A stretch of 64,000 nucleotides of DNA. It comes from DASWZN01 sp036404435 (GTDB taxonomy: Bacteria; Acidobacteriota; Terriglobia; Bryobacterales; Bryobacteraceae). The stretch covers positions 147,076 through 211,075 of the forward strand of contig DASWZN010000047.1 in the NCBI GenBank assembly GCA_036404435.1. Reading direction: 5' to 3'. The position numbers and the translations under genes are program-made. Under the pieces are notes generated by a model. That model made no database searches and was not told where the DNA came from. It worked only from the letters and a program-made list of their open reading frames with translations. This document shows, piece after piece, positions 52,284 through 60,279 of this stretch (positions are counted from its first letter, which is position 1; each line of letters begins with the position of its first letter).

Positions 52284-53546
52284 TCAGCTCCTCCCGTTGA
52301 ACTCGCCGACCGCTTCGATCAGGGCGACAACATTCGCGACCGGCGTTCCGGCCTGCACGTTGTGAATGGTATTGAACACGAAACCGCCGCCCGCAGCGAA
52401 GATCTCGCAGCGCTCCAGAACCTCGCGGCGCACGTCCTCCGGCGTCCCGAACGGCAGCGTCTTCTGCGTGTCCACGCCGCCGCCCCAGAACACGAGGGCG
52501 GAGCCGAAATCGCTCTTCAGGCGCCGCGCATCCATGCCGCTGGCCGAGCACTGCACCGGGTTCAGAATATCGAAGCCTGCATCGATGAACGACGGGATGA
52601 ACTTCCCCACCGCCCCGCAGCTATGCTTGAACGTCTTCCAGCGCGTGTTCTTGTGGATCCAGCCGTTGATCTCGCGGTAGCAAGGCAGCCACAGTTCGTG
52701 GAACGTCGCCACGGAACAGAACGACGAGGTCTGTGTGCCAAAGTCGGTGCCGCAGGTGAACACGGCGTCGAAAGCGTCGTCGCCCACGGCGCCGTGAATG
52801 CGCGCCAGGTTCGTCAGCGCATACTCCACCTGCTTGGCGAAGACGCGGTGAATATAGTCGCGGCGCGAGCGCGTCGAAACGTACCACTCCGTTACGTCCC
52901 GGATGCCCTTGGGATGCTTGAGAAACGGGGCGGGAACCAGCGCGATGTCGCCCAGCGCGGTTCCCGGCGTGTTCGCGATCACGCCGCGCCCGGTCGAGCG
53001 CGCCTCCGCGGCCCGGCCGCGATAGTACCCCAGGTCGTCGTCGGCGATGGGGCCAAACTCTTCGAGATTGTCCGCTGGATCGAGCCGTTCTTCGTCGATC
53101 GGTTCCTGGCGAGAGATGCTGTCGAAGAACCACCCGCCCTTGGGCATCCGGCCGCTGGGCGCGACCGAGATATCGCCTTGGGGATACATCAGCAGATCGC
53201 CGTTAGCCGCCACGGTCGTGTTGAAGCCGGCGGGCACCGCAAGGTCCATCTCGTTCCACAACCGAAACGGCTTCCAGCCGCGTGCCGGGAATCCGAAAAG
53301 CGTCCTCGGCGCCGGGACCCCCGCCACGTCCACGCCCATCGCCTCCGCCAGGTCCTCTTCCACCAGGCCCAACATCTGGTGGGGGTCGTGAACCTTGACC
53401 GGCCGTTTCTCGAGCCCGTAGTAGTCGCGCAGCGCGGCCACCACGCTGGCGTGGATTCCGGTCACGCCCGTGGCGCCCAGGTCCATAGGGACCCGGTCTG
53501 GCTGTTGGTGGTTGAGCGCAGCGAGCAGACGTTCTCGACGTGTCAT
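52284..53546 (-). CDS. UroD-family methyltransferase-like protein (candidate substrate:corrinoid methyltransferase)
   Basis: A 420-aa UroD-fold barrel, longer than HemE or MtaA. Opening TRRERLLAALNHQQPDRVP is typical of UroD-type methyltransferases. A partial metal site is seen at H308-S-C310 (FKHSCGAV), with C333 nearby (NPVQCSASGMD); the distal position that holds a Cys in MtaA reads FNTIHNVQAGTP instead. This long subgroup, with HSCGAV and HNVQ blocks, is frequently found in gene sets for demethylation of methoxylated or methylated compounds, so it is the best MT1 candidate in the window. It diverges from a FadR-type regulator, which suggests substrate-controlled expression. The ATG at 53546 is preferred; 53573 is possible. 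Confidence 0.82.
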   Translation of the reverse strand: MTRRERLLAALNHQQPDRVPMDLGATGVTGIHASVVAALRDYYGLEKRPVKVHDPHQMLGLVEEDLAEAMGVDVAGVPAPRTLFGFPARGWKPFRLWNEMDLAVPAGFNTTVAANGDLLMYPQGDISVAPSGRMPKGGWFFDSISRQEPIDEERLDPADNLEEFGPIADDDLGYYRGRAAEARSTGRGVIANTPGTALGDIALVPAPFLKHPKGIRDVTEWYVSTRSRRDYIHRVFAKQVEYALTNLARIHGAVGDDAFDAVFTCGTDFGTQTSSFCSVATFHELWLPCYREINGWIHKNTRWKTFKHSCGAVGKFIPSFIDAGFDILNPVQCSASGMDARRLKSDFGSALVFWGGGVDTQKTLPFGTPEDVRREVLERCEIFAAGGGFVFNTIHNVQAGTPVANVVALIEAVGEFNGRS

Positions 53547-53609
53547 AGGATGGGCGCCGGCGCCGCCTCCCATGATATCTCGGAGCGACCGGCGGCCCGT
53601 TCCCCATTC

Positions 53610-53619
53610 ATCATATGAT
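53610..53619. promoter_or_regulatory. palindromic operator of the divergent UroD/GntR region
   Basis: ATCATATGAT is a perfect 10-bp palindrome in a short AT-rich island of an otherwise GC-rich region, 64 nt upstream of the UroD-like gene and 20 nt upstream of the regulator start. It abuts a TATGAT -10 box (53619-53624) that would serve the regulator. A related CATGATATC half lies at 53571. FadR-family proteins bind such short palindromes, so autoregulation is likely. Confidence 0.6.
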
Positions 53620-53638
53620 ATGATTAATTCTGCAAGCC

Positions 53639-54403
53639 GTGCCTGCCGCCTTTGCCCGCATCGCCGCGCCCGAACGCCTCCATGCCCGCGTCACGCGGAC
53701 ACTCGCCCTCCGCATCCTCTCTGCGGAGCGCGCCGACGAGCAGGTTCTTTTCCCCAATGAGGCGGACCTCTGCCGGCAGCTCGGCGTTAGCCGCACCGTA
53801 ATCCGCGAGGCCATCAAGGTGCTAGCGGCGAAAGGCATGCTCGATGTCCGCCCGCGCTCCGGCACGCGTGCCCGGCCCCGCTCCGAATGGAACCTGCTCG
53901 ATCCCGACGTCCTCGCCTGGCAGGCGCTGCTCGCACCCGATCCGCGCGTCTTACGGGATATCTGCGAAGTGCGCCTCTCCATCGAGCCCATCGCCGCCGG
54001 ATTCGCGGCCTTGCGCGCCACGCCCCAGGAGATCGCCGAAATCCAAGAGCGTTTCGAGGACAAAGAGGCCGCCAGCCCGGAGGAGACCGTCGATGCGGAC
54101 CTGCGCTTTCATGCGGCGGTCGTCGCCGCTTCCCACAACCCTCTGCTCGAGCAACTCAACGCCGTCACCCGGCAGCCCTTCCGCACGGCTCTCGCCTATA
54201 CCCGGCGGTTGCGCGCCGCCGAGGCCGTGAGCCTGGCCGCGCACCGCGCCCTGGCGGAGGCCATCCGCCGCCGCGACCCGCTGAAGGCCCGCGCCGCGGC
54301 CGAAGAGATCGTCGGTCTGGCGATGGTCGAAGTGGAAGAGGCCATCCGCGCCGGCGCGCGCCGGAAGCCTCGCCCGCGTTTGGAGAACTCTCATGCCCTA
54401 TGA
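53639..54403 (+). CDS. FadR/GntR-family transcription regulator (FCD domain)
   Basis: A 254-aa dimeric regulator. The winged helix lies at residues 8-78 (LFPNEADLCRQLGVSRTVIR, then EAIKVLAAKGMLDVRPRSGT). The all-helical FCD ligand domain occupies about 95-235 with RLSIEPIAAGFAA, DLRFHAAVVAASHNPLLEQL and a late His, the usual metal-carboxylate site residues. FCD regulators sense organic acids or sugar acids. It starts at GTG (53639) with no ribosome site, just below the palindrome, and overlaps formate-THF ligase by 11 bases, so it is the first gene of the C1 operon it probably controls. Confidence 0.92.
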   Translation: MPAAFARIAAPERLHARVTRTLALRILSAERADEQVLFPNEADLCRQLGVSRTVIREAIKVLAAKGMLDVRPRSGTRARPRSEWNLLDPDVLAWQALLAPDPRVLRDICEVRLSIEPIAAGFAALRATPQEIAEIQERFEDKEAASPEETVDADLRFHAAVVAASHNPLLEQLNAVTRQPFRTALAYTRRLRAAEAVSLAAHRALAEAIRRRDPLKARAAAEEIVGLAMVEVEEAIRAGARRKPRPRLENSHAL

Positions 54404-56156
54404 CGCAACTGCACTCGCAGACTGGCAGATCTCGGAAGCCGCCGAGAGGAACATTCCCACTCCCTCCCAGTGGCGGGAACGGCTCGGACTCGAGAACGAC
54501 GAGGTCATCCCCATGGGCCGCGTCGCCAAGCTCGATTTCCTCAAGATCATCGACCGCCTCAAGAACCGGCCCGACGGCAAGTACATCGAGGTGACGGCCA
54601 TCACGCCCACGCCGCTCGGCGAGGGCAAGAGCACCACCTCGCTGGGGCTGATCGAGGGGCTCGGGAAGCGCGGCTGCCGAGTGGGCGGTTGCCTGCGCCA
54701 GCCTTCCGGCGGCCCCACCATGAACATCAAGGGAACGGCGGCGGGCGGCGGCAACGCCCTGCTCATCCCCATGACCGAGTTCTCCATGGGCCTGACGGGC
54801 GACATCAACGACATCGTGAACGCCCACAATTTAGCCATGGTGGCGCTCACCGCCCGCGCGCAGCACGAGCGGAACTACAGCGACGACCAGTTGCGCCGCC
54901 TCACCGGCATGCGCCGCCTCGACATCGACCCCTGCCGCGTCGAGATGGGTTGGGTCATCGATTTCTGCGCCCAGGCCCTGCGCTCCATCATCGTCGGTAT
55001 CGGCGCCCGCTCCGACGGCTACATGATGCAGTCCAAGTTCGGCATCGCGGTCAGCTCCGAGCTCATGGCCATCCTGGCCATCGTGCGCGATCTGGCCGAC
55101 CTGCGCAAACGCCTGGGAGAGATCACGGTGGCCTACGACAAGCAGGGCCATCCCGTCACCACCAGCGACCTCGAGGTGGCCGGCGCCATGTGCGCCTGGA
55201 TGCGCAACGCCATCAACCCGACTTTGTGCAGCACCGCCGAATACCAGCCCGTCATGGTCCACGCCGGCCCGTTCGCCAACATCGCGGTCGGGCAGTCCTC
55301 CATCATCGGCGACCGCGTCGGCTTGAAGCTGTTCGACTACCACGTCACCGAGAGCGGGTTCGCCGCCGACATCGGATTCGAGAAGTTCTGGAACGTGAAG
55401 TGCCGGCTCAGCGGACTCCAGCCGCACGTTTCCGTCCTCACCACCACCGTCCGGGCGCTCAAGATGCACGGCGGCGGGCCCAAGGTGGTCCCGGGCCTGG
55501 CCCTCCCGGAAGAGTACCGGCGCGAGAACCTCAAGCTGGCCGAAGCCGGCCTGCCCAACATGCTGCATCATCTCTCGATCATCCGCAGGTCGGGCATTAC
55601 TCCCGTGGTTTGCATCAACCGTTTTGAAACGGACACTCGGGACGAGATCCGGCTGGTGCGCCGCGCTGCCGAAGCCGCCGGCGCGCGCTGCGCCGTCTCC
55701 GACCATTGGGCCAGGGGCGGCGAAGGCGCCCTCGAGCTGGCCGACGCAGTGGTGGACGCCGCCGCCGATCCGGTCACTTTCCGCTACCTCTACCCCATGG
55801 AGATGAAGCTGCGCGACCGGGTCGAGCTGATCGCCAAGGATATCTATGGCGCCGACGGCGTGGCCTGGTCTCCCGAAGCCGAGGCGAAAATGAAGAGCCT
55901 CGAGTCCGATGCGCGGTATGATGAGTACTCGACGATGATGGTCAAGACGCACCTGAGTCTCAGTCACAACCCGGCCTTCAAGGGCGTGCCGAAACGCTGG
56001 ATCCTTCCCATCCGGGACGTGCTGGTATACTCCGGGGCGAAGTTTCTGTGTCCGTGCGCGGGCGAAATCAGCCTCATGCCCGGCACGGCGTCCAACCCCG
56101 GTTTCCGCCGCGTCGACGTGGACGTTCACACCGGCAAGGTGACCGGGCTGTTCTGA
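54393..56156 (+). CDS. fhs: formate--tetrahydrofolate ligase
   Basis: A 587-aa ATP-dependent enzyme that interconverts formate, THF and ATP with 10-formyl-THF, ADP and phosphate. The nucleotide loop TPLGEGKST (73-81), QPSGGPTMNIKGTAAGGG, FSMGLTGDINDIVNAHNL and LTTTVRALKMHGG are family signatures and the length is close to the usual 555-590. In the C1 cluster it could run in reverse, conserving ATP when methyl-THF carbon is oxidised to formate, or forward, supplying formyl-THF. GTG-free ATG start inside the regulator gene (11-base overlap). Confidence 0.97.
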   Translation: MPYDATALADWQISEAAERNIPTPSQWRERLGLENDEVIPMGRVAKLDFLKIIDRLKNRPDGKYIEVTAITPTPLGEGKSTTSLGLIEGLGKRGCRVGGCLRQPSGGPTMNIKGTAAGGGNALLIPMTEFSMGLTGDINDIVNAHNLAMVALTARAQHERNYSDDQLRRLTGMRRLDIDPCRVEMGWVIDFCAQALRSIIVGIGARSDGYMMQSKFGIAVSSELMAILAIVRDLADLRKRLGEITVAYDKQGHPVTTSDLEVAGAMCAWMRNAINPTLCSTAEYQPVMVHAGPFANIAVGQSSIIGDRVGLKLFDYHVTESGFAADIGFEKFWNVKCRLSGLQPHVSVLTTTVRALKMHGGGPKVVPGLALPEEYRRENLKLAEAGLPNMLHHLSIIRRSGITPVVCINRFETDTRDEIRLVRRAAEAAGARCAVSDHWARGGEGALELADAVVDAAADPVTFRYLYPMEMKLRDRVELIAKDIYGADGVAWSPEAEAKMKSLESDARYDEYSTMMVKTHLSLSHNPAFKGVPKRWILPIRDVLVYSGAKFLCPCAGEISLMPGTASNPGFRRVDVDVHTGKVTGLF

Positions 56157-56169
56157 AAGGAGTCGCGTC

Positions 56170-56622
56170 ATGCTGCTGAGCGCGGCGGATCTCTTCAGGG
56201 GTCTCGCGCCGGCCACGCTCGAAGCGGTTGCCGCCGTTGCAGCCGAAGAGCGCCGCGAAGCCGGGACCTTCCTGTTCCAGGCCGGGGATGCGGCGGCCGA
56301 TTTCTTCGTCCTGTGCGAGGGCCGGCTTCGCCTCAGCGTCCATAGCAGCGGAGGCATAGCCCACACCGTCAACCGTCCCGGCGAAACGCTGGGCTGGTCC
56401 AGCATGGCCGGATTCGATGCGTACAGCGCTTCGGCCGAGTGCATCGAGCCCTCGACTCTCCTCCGCATTCCGGCCGCGAAGCTCACCGGCATCCTGGAGA
56501 GCGATCCGGTCAGCGGCCTCGAATTCTTCCGGCGTCTCGCCCGCTACATCGGCGGCCGCCTCATCGAAAGCTACGGCGCTACGCTTTCCATGCACCCCGA
56601 AAAGGGCGCCTTCGGAGGATAG
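56170..56622 (+). CDS. cyclic nucleotide-binding domain protein without DNA-binding domain
   Basis: A 150-aa protein formed only by a Crp-type beta-barrel: DLFRGLAPATLEAVAAVA, FQAGDAAADFFVLCEGRLRL, RPGETLGWSSMAG and STLLRIPAAKL, ending with an alpha-C-helix-like stretch (FFRRLARYIGGRLIESYG). Normal Crp/Fnr proteins continue with a winged helix, which is missing here by a natural stop. The phosphate-binding cassette is altered (GETLGWSS), so cAMP binding is uncertain. AAAGGAG precedes the ATG. Its place between fhs and metF-metV suggests a sensor or accessory subunit for the C1 enzymes. Confidence 0.85.
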   Translation: MLLSAADLFRGLAPATLEAVAAVAAEERREAGTFLFQAGDAAADFFVLCEGRLRLSVHSSGGIAHTVNRPGETLGWSSMAGFDAYSASAECIEPSTLLRIPAAKLTGILESDPVSGLEFFRRLARYIGGRLIESYGATLSMHPEKGAFGG

Positions 56623-56667
56623 GGTTGCGCCCTGCGACTCCGCGTCCGCGCAGTTTTCCGACGTGGG

Positions 56668-56775
56668 GCGGACCCCCTGGTCCGCGCCGGACGCCCTCGT
56701 CCGGCCTGCCGGAAAGTCGCCCGCAGTGCGTGGCGCACGCACTCGTGCGTGCCGCGTCCCCACTCCTGGGGACGC
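56668..56775. repeat. cluster of four hairpins, including a 44-nt dispersed element
   Basis: After a GTGGG stretch come GCGGACC/GGTCCGC (56668-56685), GCCGGAC/GTCCGGC (56686-56705) and the 44-nt element 56732-56775, which itself has two stems: GCACGCA/TGCGTGC with CTCG loop and CGTCCCC/GGGGACG with ACTCCT loop. The 44-nt unit recurs at 63796-63839 with a compensatory base-pair change. The last arm directly precedes the candidate starts of the metF-metV gene. Confidence 0.8.
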
Positions 56776-56790
56776 ATGGCTGGTCCGCCC

Positions 56791-58332
56791 ATGCCTGACA
56801 ACTTCCTCAAAGCCGCTCTCGCCTGGCGTGAATTCGTCTATTCGGCCGAACTGGTCCTCGGCCGGGATCACACCGTGCCCGAGGCCGAGGCCTTCCTGCG
56901 CGACGCCGCCCGTGAATTGGGCCCCGTAGAGGTGATCAGCCTCACCGACCTTCCCGGCGGCAATCCGGCCCTGCCGCCCGAAGCGTTCGCCGCCCGGGTC
57001 CTCGCGCTCGACCTCACGCCCATCGCCCACCTCAGCGGCAAGGATGGCAACCGCTCGCTCATCGAGGGACGTCTGCACTCGCTCGCGCACCTCGGCGTCG
57101 AGAACGTGCTGGCGCTCACCGGCGACGCGCAGAAGGACGGCTTCCAGGGCCGCTCCAAGCCGGTTCACGACCTGGATTCCACCCTGATCCTGGCGTTGAT
57201 CCAGGCTCTCCGCGGCGGTCTCGAATACCGTCTCGGCTCGCGCATCGTCCGCACGTCTCCGTTCGATTTTTTCCCGGGCGCGGTGGTCAACCCCTTCAAG
57301 GTCCGCGAGCCCGATCTGATGATGCAGCTTTACAAGATGCGTCTGAAGATCGCCCTCGGCGCGCGCTTCCTCATCACGCAGCTCGGGTTCAACCTGCGCA
57401 AGCTGGTCGAGCTCAAACAGTTCATGGAGTGCGAGGGCCTCGCGGATACGCCGGTGCTGGCGAACATTTACGTGCCCACACCAACCGTCGCCCGCATGAT
57501 GCAGAGCGGCGAGCTGGCCGGCTGCGTGGTCAGCGCCGATTTCGTCCGCCGCCTCGAAGGCGAGAAGAAGCCCCAGCGCCTCGAGCGCGCCGCGCTGATG
57601 GTGGCGGCCGTGAAGGATCTCGGCTTCGCCGGCGCCCACATCGGCGGATTCGGTCTCGTGTACAAGGACTTCGTGACCATCCTCGATCGCGCGGCCGCCA
57701 TCGGCAAGGACTGGCGCGGCCGCATGGACGATCTGGTCTTTCCCTGCCCCGGCGAATTCTATCTGCTGCCCGCCGGCCCGGACGGCCTGAGCGAGGCCGC
57801 CGGCCCCTACCAGACAGGCCTGCACCAGCGGCGTCCGCGCTTGGTCGAGCGCCTCTCGCGCGCCGCGCACCGCCACCTGATCGCCCCGGATACGGCCGCG
57901 GCCCGCTTCTTCGCCAAGCATATGACCGGCGGCGTCTGGCCCAAGCTGCTAGGCGTCTCCTCGCTCTACCGCAAAGCCACGCTCGGCTGCCAGAGCTGCG
58001 GCGATTGCATTCAGGACCATTTGAGTTACGCCGGCTGTTCCATGCGCTGGTGTTACAAGGAGCTGCGGAACGGACCCTGCGGCGGCTCGCGCCTGGACGG
58101 AACCTGCGAGGCCCACCCCGATCTGCCCTGCTTGTGGAACCTGGTGTACGAGGCTTCGCTGGCGCTGGGTGAGGATCCCGCCCGCTTCGCCCGCACGCTG
58201 ATTCCTCCCCGCGATTGGTCGCTTGATCGCACCAACGCGCTGGTCAACCGTTTTGCCGGAACCGACAACCTTTCAAAGAGAGTGGGACAGGCCTCCGGCC
58301 TGTCGGAAGGGACTAATGCTACTGATCGGTGA
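56791..58332 (+). CDS. single-chain MetF-MetV methylenetetrahydrofolate reductase
   Basis: A 513-aa fusion. Residues about 8-310 are a MetF-type FAD barrel (FVYSAELVLGRD, VLALTGDAQKDG, FPGAVVNPF, ARFLITQLGF) that interconverts methylene-THF and methyl-THF. Residues about 385-495 are the MetV zinc/cysteine domain, with cysteines at 400, 403, 406, 416, 421, 430, 439 and 447 (GCQSCGDCIQDH, CSMRWCYKELRNGPC). In acetogens MetV and MetF are usually two proteins. ATG at 56791 fits the family start; an in-frame ATG at 56776 lies inside the hairpin element. The last residues (RVGQASGLSEG) are encoded by a repeat, and the gene overlaps the next by 17 bases. Confidence 0.92.
   Translation: MPDNFLKAALAWREFVYSAELVLGRDHTVPEAEAFLRDAARELGPVEVISLTDLPGGNPALPPEAFAARVLALDLTPIAHLSGKDGNRSLIEGRLHSLAHLGVENVLALTGDAQKDGFQGRSKPVHDLDSTLILALIQALRGGLEYRLGSRIVRTSPFDFFPGAVVNPFKVREPDLMMQLYKMRLKIALGARFLITQLGFNLRKLVELKQFMECEGLADTPVLANIYVPTPTVARMMQSGELAGCVVSADFVRRLEGEKKPQRLERAALMVAAVKDLGFAGAHIGGFGLVYKDFVTILDRAAAIGKDWRGRMDDLVFPCPGEFYLLPAGPDGLSEAAGPYQTGLHQRRPRLVERLSRAAHRHLIAPDTAAARFFAKHMTGGVWPKLLGVSSLYRKATLGCQSCGDCIQDHLSYAGCSMRWCYKELRNGPCGGSRLDGTCEAHPDLPCLWNLVYEASLALGEDPARFARTLIPPRDWSLDRTNALVNRFAGTDNLSKRVGQASGLSEGTNATDR
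58282..58304. repeat. GTGGGACAGGCC hairpin within the end of metF-metV
   Basis: GTGGGACAGGCC followed by TCC and GGCCTGTC forms an 8-bp stem with a three-base loop. It is translated as the C-terminal tail of MetF-MetV and ends just before GGAAGG, the ribosome site of the next gene. A similar AGTGGGACAGGC word occurs at about 8318-8329 on the minus strand. Confidence 0.65.
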
Positions 58333-59119
58333 ATTAATCAACGCCACCCGTAAGAAGGTGGGAGCGGCTGTCGAGGCGCGAGACGCGCAGTTCATCCGCG
58401 ACCTGGCGCAGCGCCAGGCCACGGCGGGCGCGGACATGCTCGACGTCAACGGTGGCATCGCGGGCCGCGAGGCGGAGTCGCTCGAATGGCTCATCCAGGT
58501 GGTCCAGGAAGCCACCGACCTGCCGCTCTCCGTCGACAGCTCGGACTCCGAGGCCTTGCGCCGCGCGCTGCCGCTCTGCAAACAACGGCCCATCGTGAAT
58601 TCCATCACGGACGAGCCGGCCAGAATCGACGGCCTGCTCCCGGTCGTCAAAGAGTACCGCGCCCGCGTGATCGCGCTCTGCATGAGCTCGGCCGGAACGC
58701 CGACGTGCGTGGCTGACCGCGTGGAGACCGCGTCCCGCCTGGTCGACCGCCTCACCCGCGAGGGCCTCGATCCCGACGACATCTTCGTCGACCCGTGCGT
58801 AATCCCCATCAGCACCGGCTCCGAGCACGGCGCGGCCGTCGCCGATGCCATCGGCTGCATCAAGCAGCGCTTTCCCGGCGTCCACACGAGCGTCGGCCTG
58901 AGCAACGTCTCGTTCGGAGTCCCGGCTCGCAAGCTCATGAACCAGACTTTCCTGACGCTGCTGATGGCGCGCGGCCTGGACACAGCCATACTGGATCCTT
59001 GCGACCGCCAGCTCATGGCCAACGTCGCCGCCGCCGAAGCCCTGTTAGGCCGCGACGAATTCTGCGCCCAATACCTCCGCGCCTTCCGCGCCGGCAAGCT
59101 CGAACCGCTTGCGGGGTGA
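58316..59119 (+). CDS. methyl-THF:corrinoid protein methyltransferase (AcsE/MtvA-like)
   Basis: A 267-aa pterin-binding TIM barrel of the DHPS-like family, the size of AcsE, MtgA and MtvA. Pterin contacts can be placed at D43 and N45 (MLDVNGG), D74 (SVDSSD), N95 (IVNSITDE), D159 (IFVDPCVIP) and N197 (GLSNVSFGVPAR). These enzymes move the methyl group between a corrinoid protein and THF. It lacks fused corrinoid or homocysteine domains, so the partner is probably the corrinoid protein at 49903-50541. ATG start follows GGAAGG and lies 17 bases inside metF-metV, giving translational coupling. Confidence 0.93.
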   Translation: MLLIGELINATRKKVGAAVEARDAQFIRDLAQRQATAGADMLDVNGGIAGREAESLEWLIQVVQEATDLPLSVDSSDSEALRRALPLCKQRPIVNSITDEPARIDGLLPVVKEYRARVIALCMSSAGTPTCVADRVETASRLVDRLTREGLDPDDIFVDPCVIPISTGSEHGAAVADAIGCIKQRFPGVHTSVGLSNVSFGVPARKLMNQTFLTLLMARGLDTAILDPCDRQLMANVAAAEALLGRDEFCAQYLRAFRAGKLEPLAG

Positions 59120-59136
59120 GCTTCTCTTGGGGCCGC

Positions 59137-60273
59137 TCACTGGTCGAGCGCCTTCCCTTGCGAGAGAGTCGCGATCATGGCTTCCAGGCCCTGGCGGTTC
59201 GGAGCGTCGGGCGCCTGGGGCAGCGCCTTGCGCGCGTGCTCCAGGGCTTTTTGCAAGTCGCCGGTCGCGGAATAGCCGCGCGCCAGGCCGACGTGGACCG
59301 GCCAGGTGTCGCCGTTGCGCTCGGCGTTGTACTGGAACACCTCCATCGCCTCCGCATTCTTTTTGGCGGCGAGCAACTGGCGCCCGTATTGGTGGATATC
59401 GGCGGGCGTGGCCGTGGGGTGGTGCAGAGCGGTCTGCATGACCGTCTTGGCTTCCGAGTCCCGGCCCATTTTCGACAAGACCAGAGCCTTGACGCTCAGC
59501 GTATTGAAGTCCGTCCGGCCCACGTAGGGCGCGCCGATCGCCGCGTCCGCCCACTTGAGGGCCTGGTCCAGATGGATATTGGCTTTCAGGCAGAACCGAA
59601 CGGCGGTGTCGTAGCCTTCCGGGAGGAAGCCGGGAACGCTGGTCAGCTCGTGCGGCAGCCGCGAGAAGTAAATCTCGTTCGCGTCGCTGACTTTGATGGT
59701 CCACGGCACGGCCAGCTCTTCCCATTGCAGCTCGGCGGTCGCTTCCTCGGGCTTGCGCACGGTGAACTCGTAAGTCAGCCATTCCCTGTAATCGTGCTTG
59801 TGTGGCTTGACCGTGACCCGCAGCGCGTCTTCGCTTTCGTCATAGAAGAAACTGCCCCAGGCCGTGGAGTTCTTCGAGAAGATGATGGTCCACTCGTCGG
59901 GGCCGGGGATCATGTGCAATCCATAGCGGCCGGCCGGCAGCGTCTTTCCTTCGACGCTGACATCGTCGGAAACCGCGAAGACGGTGTTCTCGTTGGCTCC
60001 GGCGCGCCACGGATCGGGTTTGCCGTTGCCATAGCCGAGGTCCGCCAAGCCGTAGGGCACGAGCTTGCCCCAGATCTCGCCCCGCCTGTCCTTCCCGTTG
60101 GGGCCGTGCACGGCGGGGCTCGAGTATTCGATGGTCACCTGAACCGGGCCGACGTACTGCGTGACGGCCGCTTTCTGGTTGTTGCCGCTGGGCGGGAGCG
60201 TCAGGCCCGGAAACTGGGCGAAAACGGCTCCGGCCAGAAGAAAGAGGAGTGACGTCCGATGTAGCATCCGCAT
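59137..60273 (-). CDS. DUF2911 secreted protein with TPR-like C-terminus
   Basis: A 378-aa exported protein. A short signal (LFLLAGAVFAQ) is followed by DUF2911 (about 40-190): VTIEYSSPAVHGPNGKDRRG, EIWGKLVPYG, WRAGANENTVFAVSDDV and LPAGRYGLHMIPGPDEWTII. Residues 230-378 are helical repeats resembling TPRs (LDQALKWADAAIG, EAMEVFQYNAERNG, LQKALEHARKALPQAP). DUF2911 is common in Bacteroidota and Acidobacteria; its function is not known. A perfect TATAAT ends seven bases before the ATG, so translation is probably leaderless. It converges on the C1 operon with 17 nt between stops. Confidence 0.88.
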   Translation of the reverse strand: MRMLHRTSLLFLLAGAVFAQFPGLTLPPSGNNQKAAVTQYVGPVQVTIEYSSPAVHGPNGKDRRGEIWGKLVPYGLADLGYGNGKPDPWRAGANENTVFAVSDDVSVEGKTLPAGRYGLHMIPGPDEWTIIFSKNSTAWGSFFYDESEDALRVTVKPHKHDYREWLTYEFTVRKPEEATAELQWEELAVPWTIKVSDANEIYFSRLPHELTSVPGFLPEGYDTAVRFCLKANIHLDQALKWADAAIGAPYVGRTDFNTLSVKALVLSKMGRDSEAKTVMQTALHHPTATPADIHQYGRQLLAAKKNAEAMEVFQYNAERNGDTWPVHVGLARGYSATGDLQKALEHARKALPQAPDAPNRQGLEAMIATLSQGKALDQ

Positions 60274-60279
60274 GAGCCA

